Assembly: GCA_002381945.1 (NCBI GenBank)
Contig: DFXY01000017.1
Coordinates: 1-58,461 of the forward strand
DNA length: 58,461 bases
Direction of reading: 5' to 3'
DNA from: Bacteriovoracaceae bacterium UBA4096
Lineage (GTDB): Bacteria; Bdellovibrionota; Bacteriovoracia; Bacteriovoracales; Bacteriovoracaceae
Part shown: positions 1 to 8,020 of the stretch, piece after piece
Layout of the letters: each line of letters starts with the position of its first letter
Position numbering within the stretch: position 1 is the first letter of the stretch
Position numbers and translations under genes: made by a program
Notes under the pieces: generated by a model
What the model was told of the DNA's origin: nothing
The model's input: the letters and a program-made list of their open reading frames with translations, nothing else
Databases searched by the model: none

Positions 1-24
1 TGTCCTCAGTTGCCTGCGAACAAT

Positions 25-1095
25 TCAATCGTTCAATAGTTCGCCTAAGCGACTTAGAAGACCTTCATATTGCCTTGGCCTGCCTTTTAACCATAAAAAA
101 TCGGGCCGCAGTTTAGAAATCCATTCTCCCCCGATAATGGTTCCTGAATTATTGAGATCAAGCGAATACTGATAAGTGACCTTCTTATAATATTGTTTAG
201 GAGTACCTATTACCGGTCGCCAGTCGTGACCATCCTCGTCCACGTAGGTCATGACGGTGCTTACATTAATAGTCTTAACTGTTCCCGGTGCAGAATCCCT
301 TTTTGGTTTTCCGAATCCTGTGACTCTTGACTGATAGGAGGTGATGGGATGATTCCAGACTTCCTTATAGCGGTGCAGGTCGGCCAAAAAACCTTTTCCA
401 TCAATCCCCAGCCTATTTGCCAAAACGATATGAAAAGCACCAGCATTTAAATCCTCGTAACAATCACTCTGGTTATTAAACCATGGTCCCTGATAGCAGC
501 GTCTGCCCATTTGATGGGTGTCTGGAACTTCAAAACCGTAGGCATAATAATAGCTAATCAGGGCCTTGATATCAGTCGAGCCAAATGGAATTTCAATCCC
601 GTCTGGGTTTATCATGAGTTTAGGAATGGGTTCTTCATGGTTCATGGAGGCGGGTGACCATCCATGGCATATACCTTCCCAGATTTCGGCCTGGGAATCG
701 GCAGCTACCCGGGCCACTTCATTTTTCAAAGGATAGTCATAATTACCTGTGAAGAGGTCATATTTTTCAGAGGGTGCAAGCTCAGAGAGCTCAGGGATTG
801 ACATTCTTCGCACGTAATCTTTACTGGGAGATTTTAAATTAAAGCCGATCTTCTTTTTGGCATTCCATCTATAATTGATGTTGCCTTTGTTTAAGGCCCA
901 ATAATCACCAGACCAATATTTATTTTTATCGGCCACGGTTCCGCTAAGGGGAAGGAGAGCAAAGTCCCTTGTGAAGAAATAACTCATGATCTCTGGATCC
1001 GAGATGCTCTCCCAACTTTCATCAAGTTTAAGTGGAGAAGCATACGTCATAGGCAATGTCAGGGAGAACAATAAAAGGCTTCCGATCCATTTCAC
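25..1095 (-). CDS. Exported transglutaminase-like protein (elicitor-type transglutaminase family)
   Basis: The 356-residue product starts with a signal peptide (about residues 1-19, ending TYA|S), so it should act in or beyond the periplasm. The middle carries the pattern of elicitor-type transglutaminases: Cys143 in CHGWSPAS as candidate nucleophile, His222 in AGAFHIVLAN as candidate base, and a WxxP segment (EVWNHP, about 245-250). Known members cross-link Gln and Lys side chains. The target here is unknown and could be the cell's own envelope or prey material. The start is GTG, chosen because a strong AGGAGGT lies just upstream. It is a single gene on the minus strand, ending 24 bases inside the window. 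Family assignment rests on motif recall only. Confidence 0.72.
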   Translation of the reverse strand: MKWIGSLLLFSLTLPMTYASPLKLDESWESISDPEIMSYFFTRDFALLPLSGTVADKNKYWSGDYWALNKGNINYRWNAKKKIGFNLKSPSKDYVRRMSIPELSELAPSEKYDLFTGNYDYPLKNEVARVAADSQAEIWEGICHGWSPASMNHEEPIPKLMINPDGIEIPFGSTDIKALISYYYAYGFEVPDTHQMGRRCYQGPWFNNQSDCYEDLNAGAFHIVLANRLGIDGKGFLADLHRYKEVWNHPITSYQSRVTGFGKPKRDSAPGTVKTINVSTVMTYVDEDGHDWRPVIGTPKQYYKKVTYQYSLDLNNSGTIIGGEWISKLRPDFLWLKGRPRQYEGLLSRLGELLND

Positions 1096-1181
1096 AAATT
1101 ACCTCCTGGTAATGAGCGATCAATTTAGGATCGACCTTCAGCACATAACCACTTAAGAAAACCTTTATTGTTTGCTCAGGT

Positions 1182-1586
1182 TTAAGGGTCGTCGGTCAGT
1201 ACCAGGCTCTGAATTTCTTGTGCATCAAATTCTGCTCTCATGGGGTCTGCATCAAGTTCTATGACTCCTTCCACTACAGAAAGGTTCTGCTTTGATTCGA
1301 CATCGTAACGAGTTGTAACTTTCTGATCAAGGACATTGAAATAAGGAATTCCTTCACTGATGGCCACTTCAGAAGCTTTTTTCATCCAGATGATATCGAT
1401 AATTGATTCTTCCTCAGGACCTTGGGATTCATAGATGATTTTGAAGGTATTAGATTTATCCAGAATGCTCTCCATTGGAGCTTCTTCCTGGGCCTGTCTT
1501 TCAAAGGCCGCATTTTCTTTGTTCATCATCGGGAGGAGAAATAACAAGGCCGCCACAATGACAACAATGAATCCCGTCAGTTTCAT
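1182..1586 (-). CDS. Small membrane-anchored or exported protein, unknown function
   Basis: This encodes 134 residues. A hydrophobic stretch at about residues 4-20 (GFIVVIVAALLFLLPMM) is followed directly by a charged region, so it is either an N-terminal anchor or an uncleaved signal. The rest is acidic and mainly beta-like, with no cysteine and no motif I recognise. A longer frame begins 66 bases upstream. I chose the ATG at 1586 because GGAGGTC lies five bases before it and because the hydrophobic segment then falls at the N terminus. Neighbours give no functional hint. Confidence 0.6.
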   Translation of the reverse strand: MKLTGFIVVIVAALLFLLPMMNKENAAFERQAQEEAPMESILDKSNTFKIIYESQGPEEESIIDIIWMKKASEVAISEGIPYFNVLDQKVTTRYDVESKQNLSVVEGVIELDADPMRAEFDAQEIQSLVLTDDP

Positions 1587-1743
1587 AGATGACCTCCATC
1601 CTTTGCATGATTTAAAGGCCCGGGACTTTAATTGAATACAGTAGTCCTGCAAAATTGAGTGAATCTTGAGCTGTATAACTGACGATTTAAGTGAGTGAGA
1701 AATGCTTCATCAGGAATTTAGGAACAGAGCCTTTGTATTATAT

Positions 1744-1749
1744 TAAAAT
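1744..1749 (+). promoter_or_regulatory. -10-like box for leaderless start of the small lipoprotein gene
   Basis: TAAAAT is followed by exactly six bases (agagct) and then the ATG at 1756, so initiation seven bases after the hexamer would fall on the A of the start codon. There is no Shine-Dalgarno sequence. No convincing -35 hexamer is visible. Confidence 0.45.
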
Positions 1750-1755
1750 AGAGCT

Positions 1756-1923
1756 ATGAAACAGATCATCATTTTATGCGCATTAATTTTGACTGGCTGT
1801 TCTTCCCGAGAACAAGACTGGGATTCCGGTGCGGCCAGACAAAATGCTTTTCAACAAGAGAGGATGGAGGATCAGTCGGAAGAAGTACGTAATCAACTTC
1901 CCCGACTGGATTTTATCAGATAG
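1756..1923 (+). CDS. Small lipoprotein, 55 residues
   Basis: A short reading frame encodes a signal peptide with the lipobox LTGC (Cys15) followed by about 40 mostly charged residues (CSSREQDWDS at the start, LPRLDFIR at the end). This is the layout of a small outer-membrane lipoprotein. No ribosome binding site is present; a TAAAAT box lies six bases before the ATG instead. The stop codon is seven bases from the convergent methyltransferase gene. Function is unknown. The lipobox and the clean ATG-to-stop frame make it more than a chance frame. Confidence 0.6.
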   Translation: MKQIIILCALILTGCSSREQDWDSGAARQNAFQQERMEDQSEEVRNQLPRLDFIR

Positions 1924-1930
1924 TCATTTC

Positions 1931-2560
1931 CTAACTTCGTTGAATCAAGAACATACCATCCCGTACAGGTAATAAAGTTTTAGTATATCCTGAAAGTTCC
2001 TGAACTTTTTTATTGTGGTTAATGATGGAATCAGTCTGCTTGTCTAGCCCAGGTGTTAAAATTTTTCCCGACCATAGAGTATTATCCACTACAATTATTC
2101 CATTGGGAGAAAGATGTTTTAAGGCCCATTCCAGATAATTTGAATAATTATTTTTATCAGCATCAATAAAGATAAGGTCAAAATTTTCTTCCAATTCTTC
2201 CAGGGCCTTTAGACCTGGTTTTAAAATTTGTTGTATTTTTTTACCATGTGGTGATTCATCCCAGAATCTCTTGGCAATAGCGGTAGTTTCAGGATTGATG
2301 TCTACAGTAATTACTTTTCCATCCTCTGGAATTTGTTCTGCCATGGCGAGCGCTGAATAACCGGTATAGGTTCCAAGTTCCAGAATGTTTTTAACTTTCC
2401 CGAGTTTAATCAAAAAGGCCAGGACTGAGGCCTCCATCTCGCCGATCAGCATATTGCTTCCGTGCACACCGGAGCGGGTGAAATCCCCCAGGGCCCGAAC
2501 GTGATCGGAGGGGCAGGTTGAGTGTTCAATGCAATAATTTTCAATCTCTTTAGAAATCAT
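1931..2560 (-). CDS. Class I SAM-dependent O-methyltransferase (caffeoyl-CoA OMT-like)
   Basis: The 209-residue protein has the size and motifs of cation-dependent O-methyltransferases of the catechol/caffeoyl-CoA type. ILELGTYTGYSAL is the SAM-binding loop, VDINPE the acidic residue after the second strand, and FIDADKNNY the metal-binding Asp-x-x-Asn region, with a later VDNTLW strand. Bacterial members methylate catechol-like small molecules, and the substrate cannot be read from sequence. I start at the ATG at 2560, preceded by a GGAG sequence (CACGGAGTTAAT), rather than at the in-frame codon 15 bases upstream. It is a lone gene, divergent from the exported protein gene at 2637. Confidence 0.85.
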   Translation of the reverse strand: MISKEIENYCIEHSTCPSDHVRALGDFTRSGVHGSNMLIGEMEASVLAFLIKLGKVKNILELGTYTGYSALAMAEQIPEDGKVITVDINPETTAIAKRFWDESPHGKKIQQILKPGLKALEELEENFDLIFIDADKNNYSNYLEWALKHLSPNGIIVVDNTLWSGKILTPGLDKQTDSIINHNKKVQELSGYTKTLLPVRDGMFLIQRS

Positions 2561-2636
2561 ATTAACTCCGTGCAAAATTAAGTCTCGTAGACGATCGCTT
2601 CTTCCATTGGTTTAATCTATAGAAAAGGAGTTTACT

Positions 2637-2939
2637 ATGAAAAAATTCTTCACGGGCCTTCTCTTGGCACTTTCTTTCTCGGCCTTGGCCGAGCAAGAGG
2701 CGATTATTTTTCCTAACGTATATAATTATGGTTCAAGTGTTCAGGTCCAGGTTTGGAATCACACTGACAGGAGTGTTACTTGTTCAGGCTATATCAATAT
2801 GACTACTCAACAGGGTCATCGTGATTCTGAGTACTACTATGATTGGGTTTCTCCTCGTTTCTCTTCTTATCGTTCTTTCTATCTTCGTCGTGCCAATGAT
2901 AGAATTGTTAGTGTTTCACACAGTATCTTCTGCCACTAA
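2637..2939 (+). CDS. Small exported protein with two cysteines
   Basis: The 100-residue product has a clear signal peptide (MKKFFTGLLLALSFSALA, cleavage after ALA) and a mature part of about 82 residues rich in Tyr, Ser and Arg. Two cysteines in the mature protein (SVTCSGY and the C-terminal IFCH) could form a disulfide. AAAAGGAG precedes the ATG at normal spacing. The downstream TatD gene begins two bases after the stop, so the two are probably co-transcribed. No family recognised. Confidence 0.65.
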   Translation: MKKFFTGLLLALSFSALAEQEAIIFPNVYNYGSSVQVQVWNHTDRSVTCSGYINMTTQQGHRDSEYYYDWVSPRFSSYRSFYLRRANDRIVSVSHSIFCH

Positions 2940-2941
2940 AA

Positions 2942-3643
2942 TTGAATCAACTCACTTATCTTGATATTCACACTCACAGACGGGACCTTCATCCTGATTC
3001 TGTGAGTGTTGGTTGTCTGTCACCAGAAGAATTAATTTCTCAGCAGACACCTACAGCTTTTACTTCGGCGGGTATTCATCCCTGGTGGTTGGAAGACCAT
3101 ACCAAAGAAGAGATCGAAAACCTTAAACAGCACATTTTAAATCTGGTGGATCAGAAGAAGCTTTGGGCAATAGGTGAGACTGGTCTAGATAGGGCCTATC
3201 CCGAATTTTTTGAGGATCAGAAGGCCTTATTTCAATGGCATCTGGATCTTGCGGAAAAACATCAACTCCCCCTAGTCATCCATAGTGTGCGATCAGGTTC
3301 TGATTTTCTTCAGATCATAAAAGATAAAAGTCCTTCAACTCCCTGGATCTTTCATGATTTCAGGGGAAATGAAAATTTAATGAAAGATATTCTCAGGCTT
3401 CATCCTGATAGCTATTTTTCCTTTGGGATGTCACTGGACAATTCTCCTCAGATACGAGAATTATTGCCGCTTATTCCTTTAGGGCATATTTTCTTAGAAA
3501 CAGATGATCAAAAACACTTAGATATTCATGATATCCATTTAAGGGCTGCCGAACAGCTTAGAATGGATGTGGATTTTCTAAAATCCCAAATTTGGCTTAA
3601 TTTTAAAAAAATCTCACCTTTGTCACAAAACTCTCTCACTTAA
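2942..3643 (+). CDS. TatD-family metal-dependent hydrolase
   Basis: This 233-residue protein shows the TatD set of metal ligands in order: DIHTH near the N terminus, GETGLD near residue 80, VIHSV, WIFHDFRG, and LETDD near residue 190. TatD-family enzymes are cytoplasmic nucleases or phosphoesterases with a TIM-barrel fold. The frame opens with TTG, which puts DIHTH about 8 residues from the N terminus as is usual in the family. The gene follows the small exported protein gene by two bases. It is a little shorter than typical TatD (about 255-265), and YcfH-like versus TatD-like activity cannot be separated. Confidence 0.85.
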   Translation: MNQLTYLDIHTHRRDLHPDSVSVGCLSPEELISQQTPTAFTSAGIHPWWLEDHTKEEIENLKQHILNLVDQKKLWAIGETGLDRAYPEFFEDQKALFQWHLDLAEKHQLPLVIHSVRSGSDFLQIIKDKSPSTPWIFHDFRGNENLMKDILRLHPDSYFSFGMSLDNSPQIRELLPLIPLGHIFLETDDQKHLDIHDIHLRAAEQLRMDVDFLKSQIWLNFKKISPLSQNSLT

Positions 3644-3692
3644 CGTTTAATCTTTCTTTGTTCTCGTTAAGGCCTGTGAGACAATATCTGTC

Positions 3693-4193
3693 ATGAAAAC
3701 CGATGAAGACTGGATGAGAGACTATCAAGCAGGAAGTGAAGAGGCCTTTGGTCGACTTTATGAGAAATACTCTCCCATGGTTTATGGTTTTATTAAAAAA
3801 CGTATGCGTGAATCCGAGGCGGAAGATCTTTATCAAAAAGTCTGGCGTCAGTTACATGAGAAAAGATCCTTGTATAAGGACCAACCATTTGCTCCTTGGT
3901 TTTTTGTGATGATTCGTCATTTACTGATTGATGAATACCGCTCTTTAGGGCGTAGAAACAGTAAAGAATTTCAAGACGAGCTGATTGAAAAAATTTATGC
4001 CGAAGAAGTCATTAATGTTGAAGAACTTCTTCAAACCTTACCGCAGGAAACCCAGGATCTTGTCCGTAAGTATTATCTTGAGGGTTTTAGTTACGAAGAA
4101 TTGGAGCAAGAGACTGGTTTGTCACAAGTTAACCTTCGGCAACGTCTATCCCGTGCCTTAAAAGGGTTGAGGAGTAAGCGATATGAACCGTAA
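3693..4193 (+). CDS. ECF-type RNA polymerase sigma factor
   Basis: The 166-residue protein has the two-domain layout of extracytoplasmic function sigma factors. Region 2 spans about residues 13-85 (EEAFGRLYEKYSPMVY, then the DEYR end of region 2.4). Region 4 spans about 110-160 (LPQETQDLVRKYYLEGFSYEE, then the helix-turn-helix GLSQVNLRQRLSRALKGLR). There is no region 3. It overlaps the following membrane protein gene by 11 bases, the common arrangement of an ECF sigma factor with its anti-sigma factor. No Shine-Dalgarno sequence is seen before the ATG. The regulon and signal cannot be inferred. Confidence 0.92.
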   Translation: MKTDEDWMRDYQAGSEEAFGRLYEKYSPMVYGFIKKRMRESEAEDLYQKVWRQLHEKRSLYKDQPFAPWFFVMIRHLLIDEYRSLGRRNSKEFQDELIEKIYAEEVINVEELLQTLPQETQDLVRKYYLEGFSYEELEQETGLSQVNLRQRLSRALKGLRSKRYEP

Positions 4194-4716
4194 AGAATTA
4201 TTGGATTTTATCATTCATCGGGAAACACCACCGGCAGTACTTAAGGCCGCAACTCATAAAGATATTCTTCTAAGTTTTCGTGCCCGCTCTATCATCTTAA
4301 AGTTTCTTCTTTTCCAAATTATCGGTGCACTTTTCTCTTTATCTGTTTGCCCCCAATTCGGTTTAGGTCTGGTTCAAGGCCACGGCCTGGCCCATATTTT
4401 CCGTCTAATGGGAGACGCGGCCTGTGCTGCTTTCTGCGGTTCCCTTTTCTTATCTTCAGGTGTTGTTGTGGCCTTCCTGGGTATGAAAGGCGAAGAACTT
4501 TGGTGGGTATGGCGGCGATTTAAATATTCATTGATTTTTCTACCAGCATTATTATGGTCAGCTTTAATGCTTTTGAATGTTGGTTTAGGACTTCCGGCAG
4601 AGACTATGAAGTTTCACTTTACGTGGATTGCTGCGGCCATCATGGCCCAGGCCCTGCTGATGCAGATAAGAAGCTTTGCTTACTTCAGTGGTTTTTTGCA
4701 AAACAAATCATATTAA
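4183..4716 (+). CDS. Polytopic membrane protein, candidate anti-sigma factor
   Basis: The 177-residue protein has a cytoplasmic N-terminal stretch of about 35 residues followed by four to five hydrophobic segments (about 37-55, 68-100, 114-134, 145-162). A short conserved-looking block lies in and between the first segments: CPQFG at 56-60 and GHGLAHIF at 66-73, then two Cys at 81 and 85, a Cys/His set that could bind metal or sense redox state. Its start lies 11 bases inside the ECF sigma gene, implying translational coupling. By context it is likely the anti-sigma factor. I do not see a ZAS zinc motif, so this is inference from position. Confidence 0.6.
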   Translation: MNRKELLDFIIHRETPPAVLKAATHKDILLSFRARSIILKFLLFQIIGALFSLSVCPQFGLGLVQGHGLAHIFRLMGDAACAAFCGSLFLSSGVVVAFLGMKGEELWWVWRRFKYSLIFLPALLWSALMLLNVGLGLPAETMKFHFTWIAAAIMAQALLMQIRSFAYFSGFLQNKSY

Positions 4717-5050
4717 AAACATCTGTTCGGCCCCCGAAGGTATGAATGAGTTCAACCGGAAGAGTTTTAGCGGTGAGAGGATATAGCTTTCGGGCCTCTT
4801 TTCGGTAGCTAGCATCTAAGACGGTTACAATCCGGGATAGAGAAACCTCCATGAATGAACCTTTTTGAGTCAGCTGGGGATAAACTTTCCAGCCCGCAAC
4901 TTCTATTTCTTTTCTTTCAGAAGGCTTCAGATCAAACGTGATCTGAGAATAAGAGTGGGAAATTTCACAGGTGTATTCGGTGGATGACCTTTTGGCCTGG
5001 GCAGTTAAGATGATGAGAAGAAAGACAGGAACTAGGAAAAGAACTTTCAT
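4685..5050 (-). CDS. Small exported protein with two cysteines, unknown function
   Basis: The 121-residue product begins with a signal peptide (MKVLFLVPVFLLIILTAQA). The mature region has one Cys near the N terminus (YTCEISHS) and one near the C terminus (NMICFAKNH), likely a disulfide, and looks like a small beta domain. The ATG at 5050 was chosen over an upstream in-frame codon because AGGAGGACATC lies directly before it. The 3' end overlaps the end of the convergent membrane protein gene by 32 bases. No family recognised. Confidence 0.6.
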   Translation of the reverse strand: MKVLFLVPVFLLIILTAQAKRSSTEYTCEISHSYSQITFDLKPSERKEIEVAGWKVYPQLTQKGSFMEVSLSRIVTVLDASYRKEARKLYPLTAKTLPVELIHTFGGRTDVFNMICFAKNH

Positions 5051-5108
5051 GATGTCCTCCTTAAAAGGACACCATGAATACATGCAAATGCCGGTTTAGT
5101 AGCCTTAA

Positions 5109-6311
5109 TTAATCCTGAAAGACTTGAAGGTAAACAAACTTCAAGTAGCGCATTTCAGGCAAAGCAAAAGGGAAGGGGTGGTCTTCCGGTTGGCCTTTAA
5201 TCAAAAGAACTTTACCCCGCCGTCTGGATTTAGAGAGGGCCTCTTGCACAATTTCTAAGAAACTCTCAAAACTAATATGGCCAGAACAACTAGAGGCCGC
5301 AAAGAAACCTCCATCTTTTACCAGGCGTAATGAGTCAGTGAATACCTTCGTATATGCCTCACGTGCTGTTTCAATCGCCTTTTGATTCGGAGCAAAGCTT
5401 GGTGGATCAGTGATGACGATGTCCCAAAGTTTTTTTTGCTTATAGGCCTCAGTCACATACTCAAAGGCATCTTCGCAAAGAGCTTCATGTTTTTCTTCTG
5501 ACAACAGATTGATCTGCCAATTAACTTCTGAGGCCTTGATCGCGTTAGGAGCAATATCTACCGTTGTGACTTTAGTGGCCCCACCAAGCCCAGCATAGAC
5601 TGAGAATCCTCCGGTATAACCGAAAAGATTTAAGAGGGTTTTATCCTTAGAAACGGAACGGATAAAATTTCGGTTTTCCCGCTGATCCAGAAAAAATCCG
5701 GTCTTGGCCGCATCGATAATATTGGTTCGGAATTTTACTCCGTGTTCTAGAAATTCTAGGTCAGCGAGGTTGTTGCATTCACCGGCCAGGATCATCCCTT
5801 TTTCTTCTTCTTTATTTTTGCGTTTAAAATAAACACACTTCACTGGGATCTGAGATTGTTCCATGAAGTAATTGGCAATTTCTTCTTTTTTCCAAAAAGC
5901 TTCTGAGACTGATCCATCAAGCTTTAAAACGACTACCCCATCATAATAATCCGCCACCACTCCAGGGAGTTCATCGCCTTCACCGTTTAAAACGCGGAAA
6001 CATTTATTCTCAAGAGTGAGAAGATGCTTCTTTATCGTGATGGCGCGGCTTAAACGATTGACCACTTCCTGATCGTTAAACTTCTTATCTCCCAGAGTCA
6101 GCATCCTGAAGGCCAGGTTGATACTTGGGGAGTAGAAACCGTGGGCCAGAATTTCGTTTTTATGATTAACCAGCTGGACGTAAGATCCTTCTGGAGTTTT
6201 GAGCTTTTCCACGGCATCTGAAAAGACCCAGGGATTGCCGCGTTTGATGTGTTTAGTAAGATCCCGAGTGAGTTTTAAACGCTGGGTTTTCTCAAAGGAA
6301 AAGTATTTCAT
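5109..6311 (-). CDS. rlmI: 23S rRNA cytosine-C5 methyltransferase, RlmI-like (class I rRNA methyltransferase with PUA domain)
   Basis: The 400-residue protein matches the RlmI family in length and order of motifs. An N-terminal PUA-like RNA-binding region (GNPWVFSDAVEKL, about 25-75) is followed by GEGDELPGVVADYY (about 110-123), the RlmI-type hinge, and a Rossmann methyltransferase domain with LLNLFGYTGGFSVYA (SAM loop), VDIAPN, and VITDPPSFAP. A late Cys in ASSCSGHIS fits a C5-cytosine methyltransferase nucleophile. E. coli RlmI modifies C1962 of 23S rRNA. The start codon overlaps the stop of the upstream RlmM-like gene (ATGA), so the two RNA methyltransferases form one operon. Confidence 0.85.
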   Translation of the reverse strand: MKYFSFEKTQRLKLTRDLTKHIKRGNPWVFSDAVEKLKTPEGSYVQLVNHKNEILAHGFYSPSINLAFRMLTLGDKKFNDQEVVNRLSRAITIKKHLLTLENKCFRVLNGEGDELPGVVADYYDGVVVLKLDGSVSEAFWKKEEIANYFMEQSQIPVKCVYFKRKNKEEEKGMILAGECNNLADLEFLEHGVKFRTNIIDAAKTGFFLDQRENRNFIRSVSKDKTLLNLFGYTGGFSVYAGLGGATKVTTVDIAPNAIKASEVNWQINLLSEEKHEALCEDAFEYVTEAYKQKKLWDIVITDPPSFAPNQKAIETAREAYTKVFTDSLRLVKDGGFFAASSCSGHISFESFLEIVQEALSKSRRRGKVLLIKGQPEDHPFPFALPEMRYLKFVYLQVFQD

Positions 6312-7231
6312 TGTTGATCTCCTTTAAGAAACCATGTCACTTCATGCTTATTATGATGAAGATGAACGATACGAGAGTTAGGAATTTCTAAAAACTTCAG
6401 TGTTTGTTCCCAGTCAGTTTCTGACTGGTATTTAATTGTGCAAACAAAGTTTTTCACTTTGCCGCTATCGCGAAAGCGCTTAACTAGATTGAGTAACCTT
6501 TCCGGGTAACAAATAATGTCAGAGCAAAACCAGTCAATTTCTGCAAAGTCATTTGGATCTAAACCAAAAGCGCTCTCTTTTCTAAAATCTATCCGGCCCA
6601 TATCCATGATTCGTTTCTCAATAGGGGCCTTATCAACTGAAATGATCTTATCAAATTCCAATGTTCGAAGAACCCAGGTCCATCCGCCGGGACATGAGCC
6701 AACGTCGATACTGGTTCCCCCATGGATGGCCTCTGGGGCATAAACGGTGAAAAACTCCCAAAGTTTTAAATAGGCCCGGGATGGTGGCATCACCTTGTCT
6801 TCCTGAAAATCCATTTCTCCTAAAGCAAAAGGTGAGGAGGTTTTAGTTGTCATCAGGATTTGATCGGGTTCCCATAAAGTCCAGAATCCCATGGGGGTGG
6901 TAGGAAGCGGATGACGAAAGAGAATTGGTTTAGTGTTAAGTTTAGGCAGCTCACTTTGAATAAGTTCTGCTCTTCGGTGACTTCCTACTGTGAAGAGTCC
7001 CCAGTTGCGGCCCCGGGCCTTTAACTTTCTAGCGGCATCATTAATAGAAGTGACGCTCTCAAACTCCATCTCAAAGGCCGTCATTTGGGCCCAAATCAAG
7101 GGCGGATGCTGACCCTCTACCAGATACAAACGATCTTTCTTGAGGGCCACAGTGAGACCCCGGATCTCAAGCTCGCGCTCAAGTTCGGCCTCAAATTTAT
7201 GAATAGCTAGGTAACCTGTATATTGTATCAT
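6308..7231 (-). CDS. RlmM-like ribose 2'-O-methyltransferase (FtsJ/RFM fold)
   Basis: The 307-residue protein resembles RlmM, which 2'-O-methylates C2498 of 23S rRNA. The C-terminal half is an RFM domain with SIDVGSCPGGWTWVL as SAM loop and a readable K-D-K-E set: Lys in YLKLWE, Asp in WFCSDII, Lys in VCTIKYQ and Glu in KHEVTWFL. The N-terminal part (about 1-130) would hold the RNA-binding region and is too divergent for me to assign as THUMP. The ATG at 7231 has no Shine-Dalgarno sequence; a TATAGA box lies seven bases before it. The opposite gene starts only 21 bases away. Confidence 0.72.
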   Translation of the reverse strand: MIQYTGYLAIHKFEAELERELEIRGLTVALKKDRLYLVEGQHPPLIWAQMTAFEMEFESVTSINDAARKLKARGRNWGLFTVGSHRRAELIQSELPKLNTKPILFRHPLPTTPMGFWTLWEPDQILMTTKTSSPFALGEMDFQEDKVMPPSRAYLKLWEFFTVYAPEAIHGGTSIDVGSCPGGWTWVLRTLEFDKIISVDKAPIEKRIMDMGRIDFRKESAFGLDPNDFAEIDWFCSDIICYPERLLNLVKRFRDSGKVKNFVCTIKYQSETDWEQTLKFLEIPNSRIVHLHHNKHEVTWFLKGDQQ

Positions 7232-7238
7232 CAAGAAC

Positions 7239-7248
7239 TCTATACACT
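7239..7248. promoter_or_regulatory. Overlapping divergent -10 boxes between two RNA methyltransferase genes
   Basis: The ten bases TCTATACACT hold a minus-strand -10 (TATAGA) and plus-strand -10 candidates (TATACA or TACACT) that overlap. Predicted starts fall one base from the minus ATG at 7231 and on the plus ATG at 7253. The 21-base gap leaves no room for separate promoters, so each direction's upstream promoter part must lie inside the opposite gene. Confidence 0.4.
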
Positions 7249-7252
7249 AACA

Positions 7253-8020
7253 ATGACACGTGTTAAAAGCCTTCCTATGAAACATTTGATAAAAAACCAA
7301 GAAATGAAGGTCTACGGCCGTCATGCCTGTCTTAAATTGTTTGAAAAGCGTCCTCAAGACATCATCCGGGCCTATGTGACCCGGGACGGCGTCTTTGAAT
7401 ATAAGAATTTGATGAAATTCCTGGCCGATCAGAAGCTTGCTTACCATGTGGTGGAAAAAGAAGAAATTGATACGGTTACTCGTGCCACTCACCATGAAAA
7501 TATCTGTCTGGTGGTTAAAACCAAGCGGCTCCCTGAAGTGAAGGAACTCCTGGATCAGGAAGGCAGAAGCCTCATTCTGTGTCTGGAAGAGGTAGAAAAT
7601 CCCCATAATTTAGGTGCGATCATGCGTTCCGCTGCCCATTTTGGAGTTACTGGTATTTTTTACGAGGCCAAAGTTCCTGTGGCCTTAACTGCCTCGGCTT
7701 TCCGCACATCGGAAGGTGGGGCCGAAAGTGTTCCGGCCGTTCATTTAGCGAATTGGAATGATGTTTTGGATCAGGCCAAGAGAAATGGTTATAAAACTTT
7801 TGCGACTTCCAGTCATGAAGGTGAGTCGATTTTTAAAATCGAATTCCCGGAGAAAACTCTTCTATTCTTGGGAGCTGAAGGTCAAGGCCTGTCAGATAAA
7901 CTTTTAAAGAAGATGAATCAGTTGATTTGCATTCCTGGCACTGGTGAAGTTGAGAGCTTAAATGTCTCCAATGCAACTACATCGATTTTAACAGAATGGT
8001 ATCGTCAAGGCCTTAAGTAG
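7253..8020 (+). CDS. TrmH/SpoU-family RNA 2'-O-methyltransferase
   Basis: The product is 255 residues from this start. After a short leader it has an N-terminal substrate-binding domain (KVYGRHACLKLFE, VTRATHHENICLVV) and a C-terminal SPOUT domain with the three family motifs: ENPHNLGAIMRSAAHFG, LFLGAEGQGLS, and the knot motif CIPGTGEVESLNVSNAT. RlmB and TrmH are the closest known types, so the substrate is a ribose 2'-OH in rRNA or tRNA. No start codon has a Shine-Dalgarno sequence. I chose ATG 7253 because a TATACA box lies six bases before it. ATG 7277 and ATG 7304 remain possible. The 3' end overlaps the convergent gene by 16 bases. Confidence 0.85.
   Translation: MTRVKSLPMKHLIKNQEMKVYGRHACLKLFEKRPQDIIRAYVTRDGVFEYKNLMKFLADQKLAYHVVEKEEIDTVTRATHHENICLVVKTKRLPEVKELLDQEGRSLILCLEEVENPHNLGAIMRSAAHFGVTGIFYEAKVPVALTASAFRTSEGGAESVPAVHLANWNDVLDQAKRNGYKTFATSSHEGESIFKIEFPEKTLLFLGAEGQGLSDKLLKKMNQLICIPGTGEVESLNVSNATTSILTEWYRQGLK

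Noticed and set aside
4554..4745. A 63-residue plus-strand frame at the end of the candidate anti-sigma gene
   Set aside because: It is out of frame within a convincing membrane protein and has no ribosome site or plausible composition.
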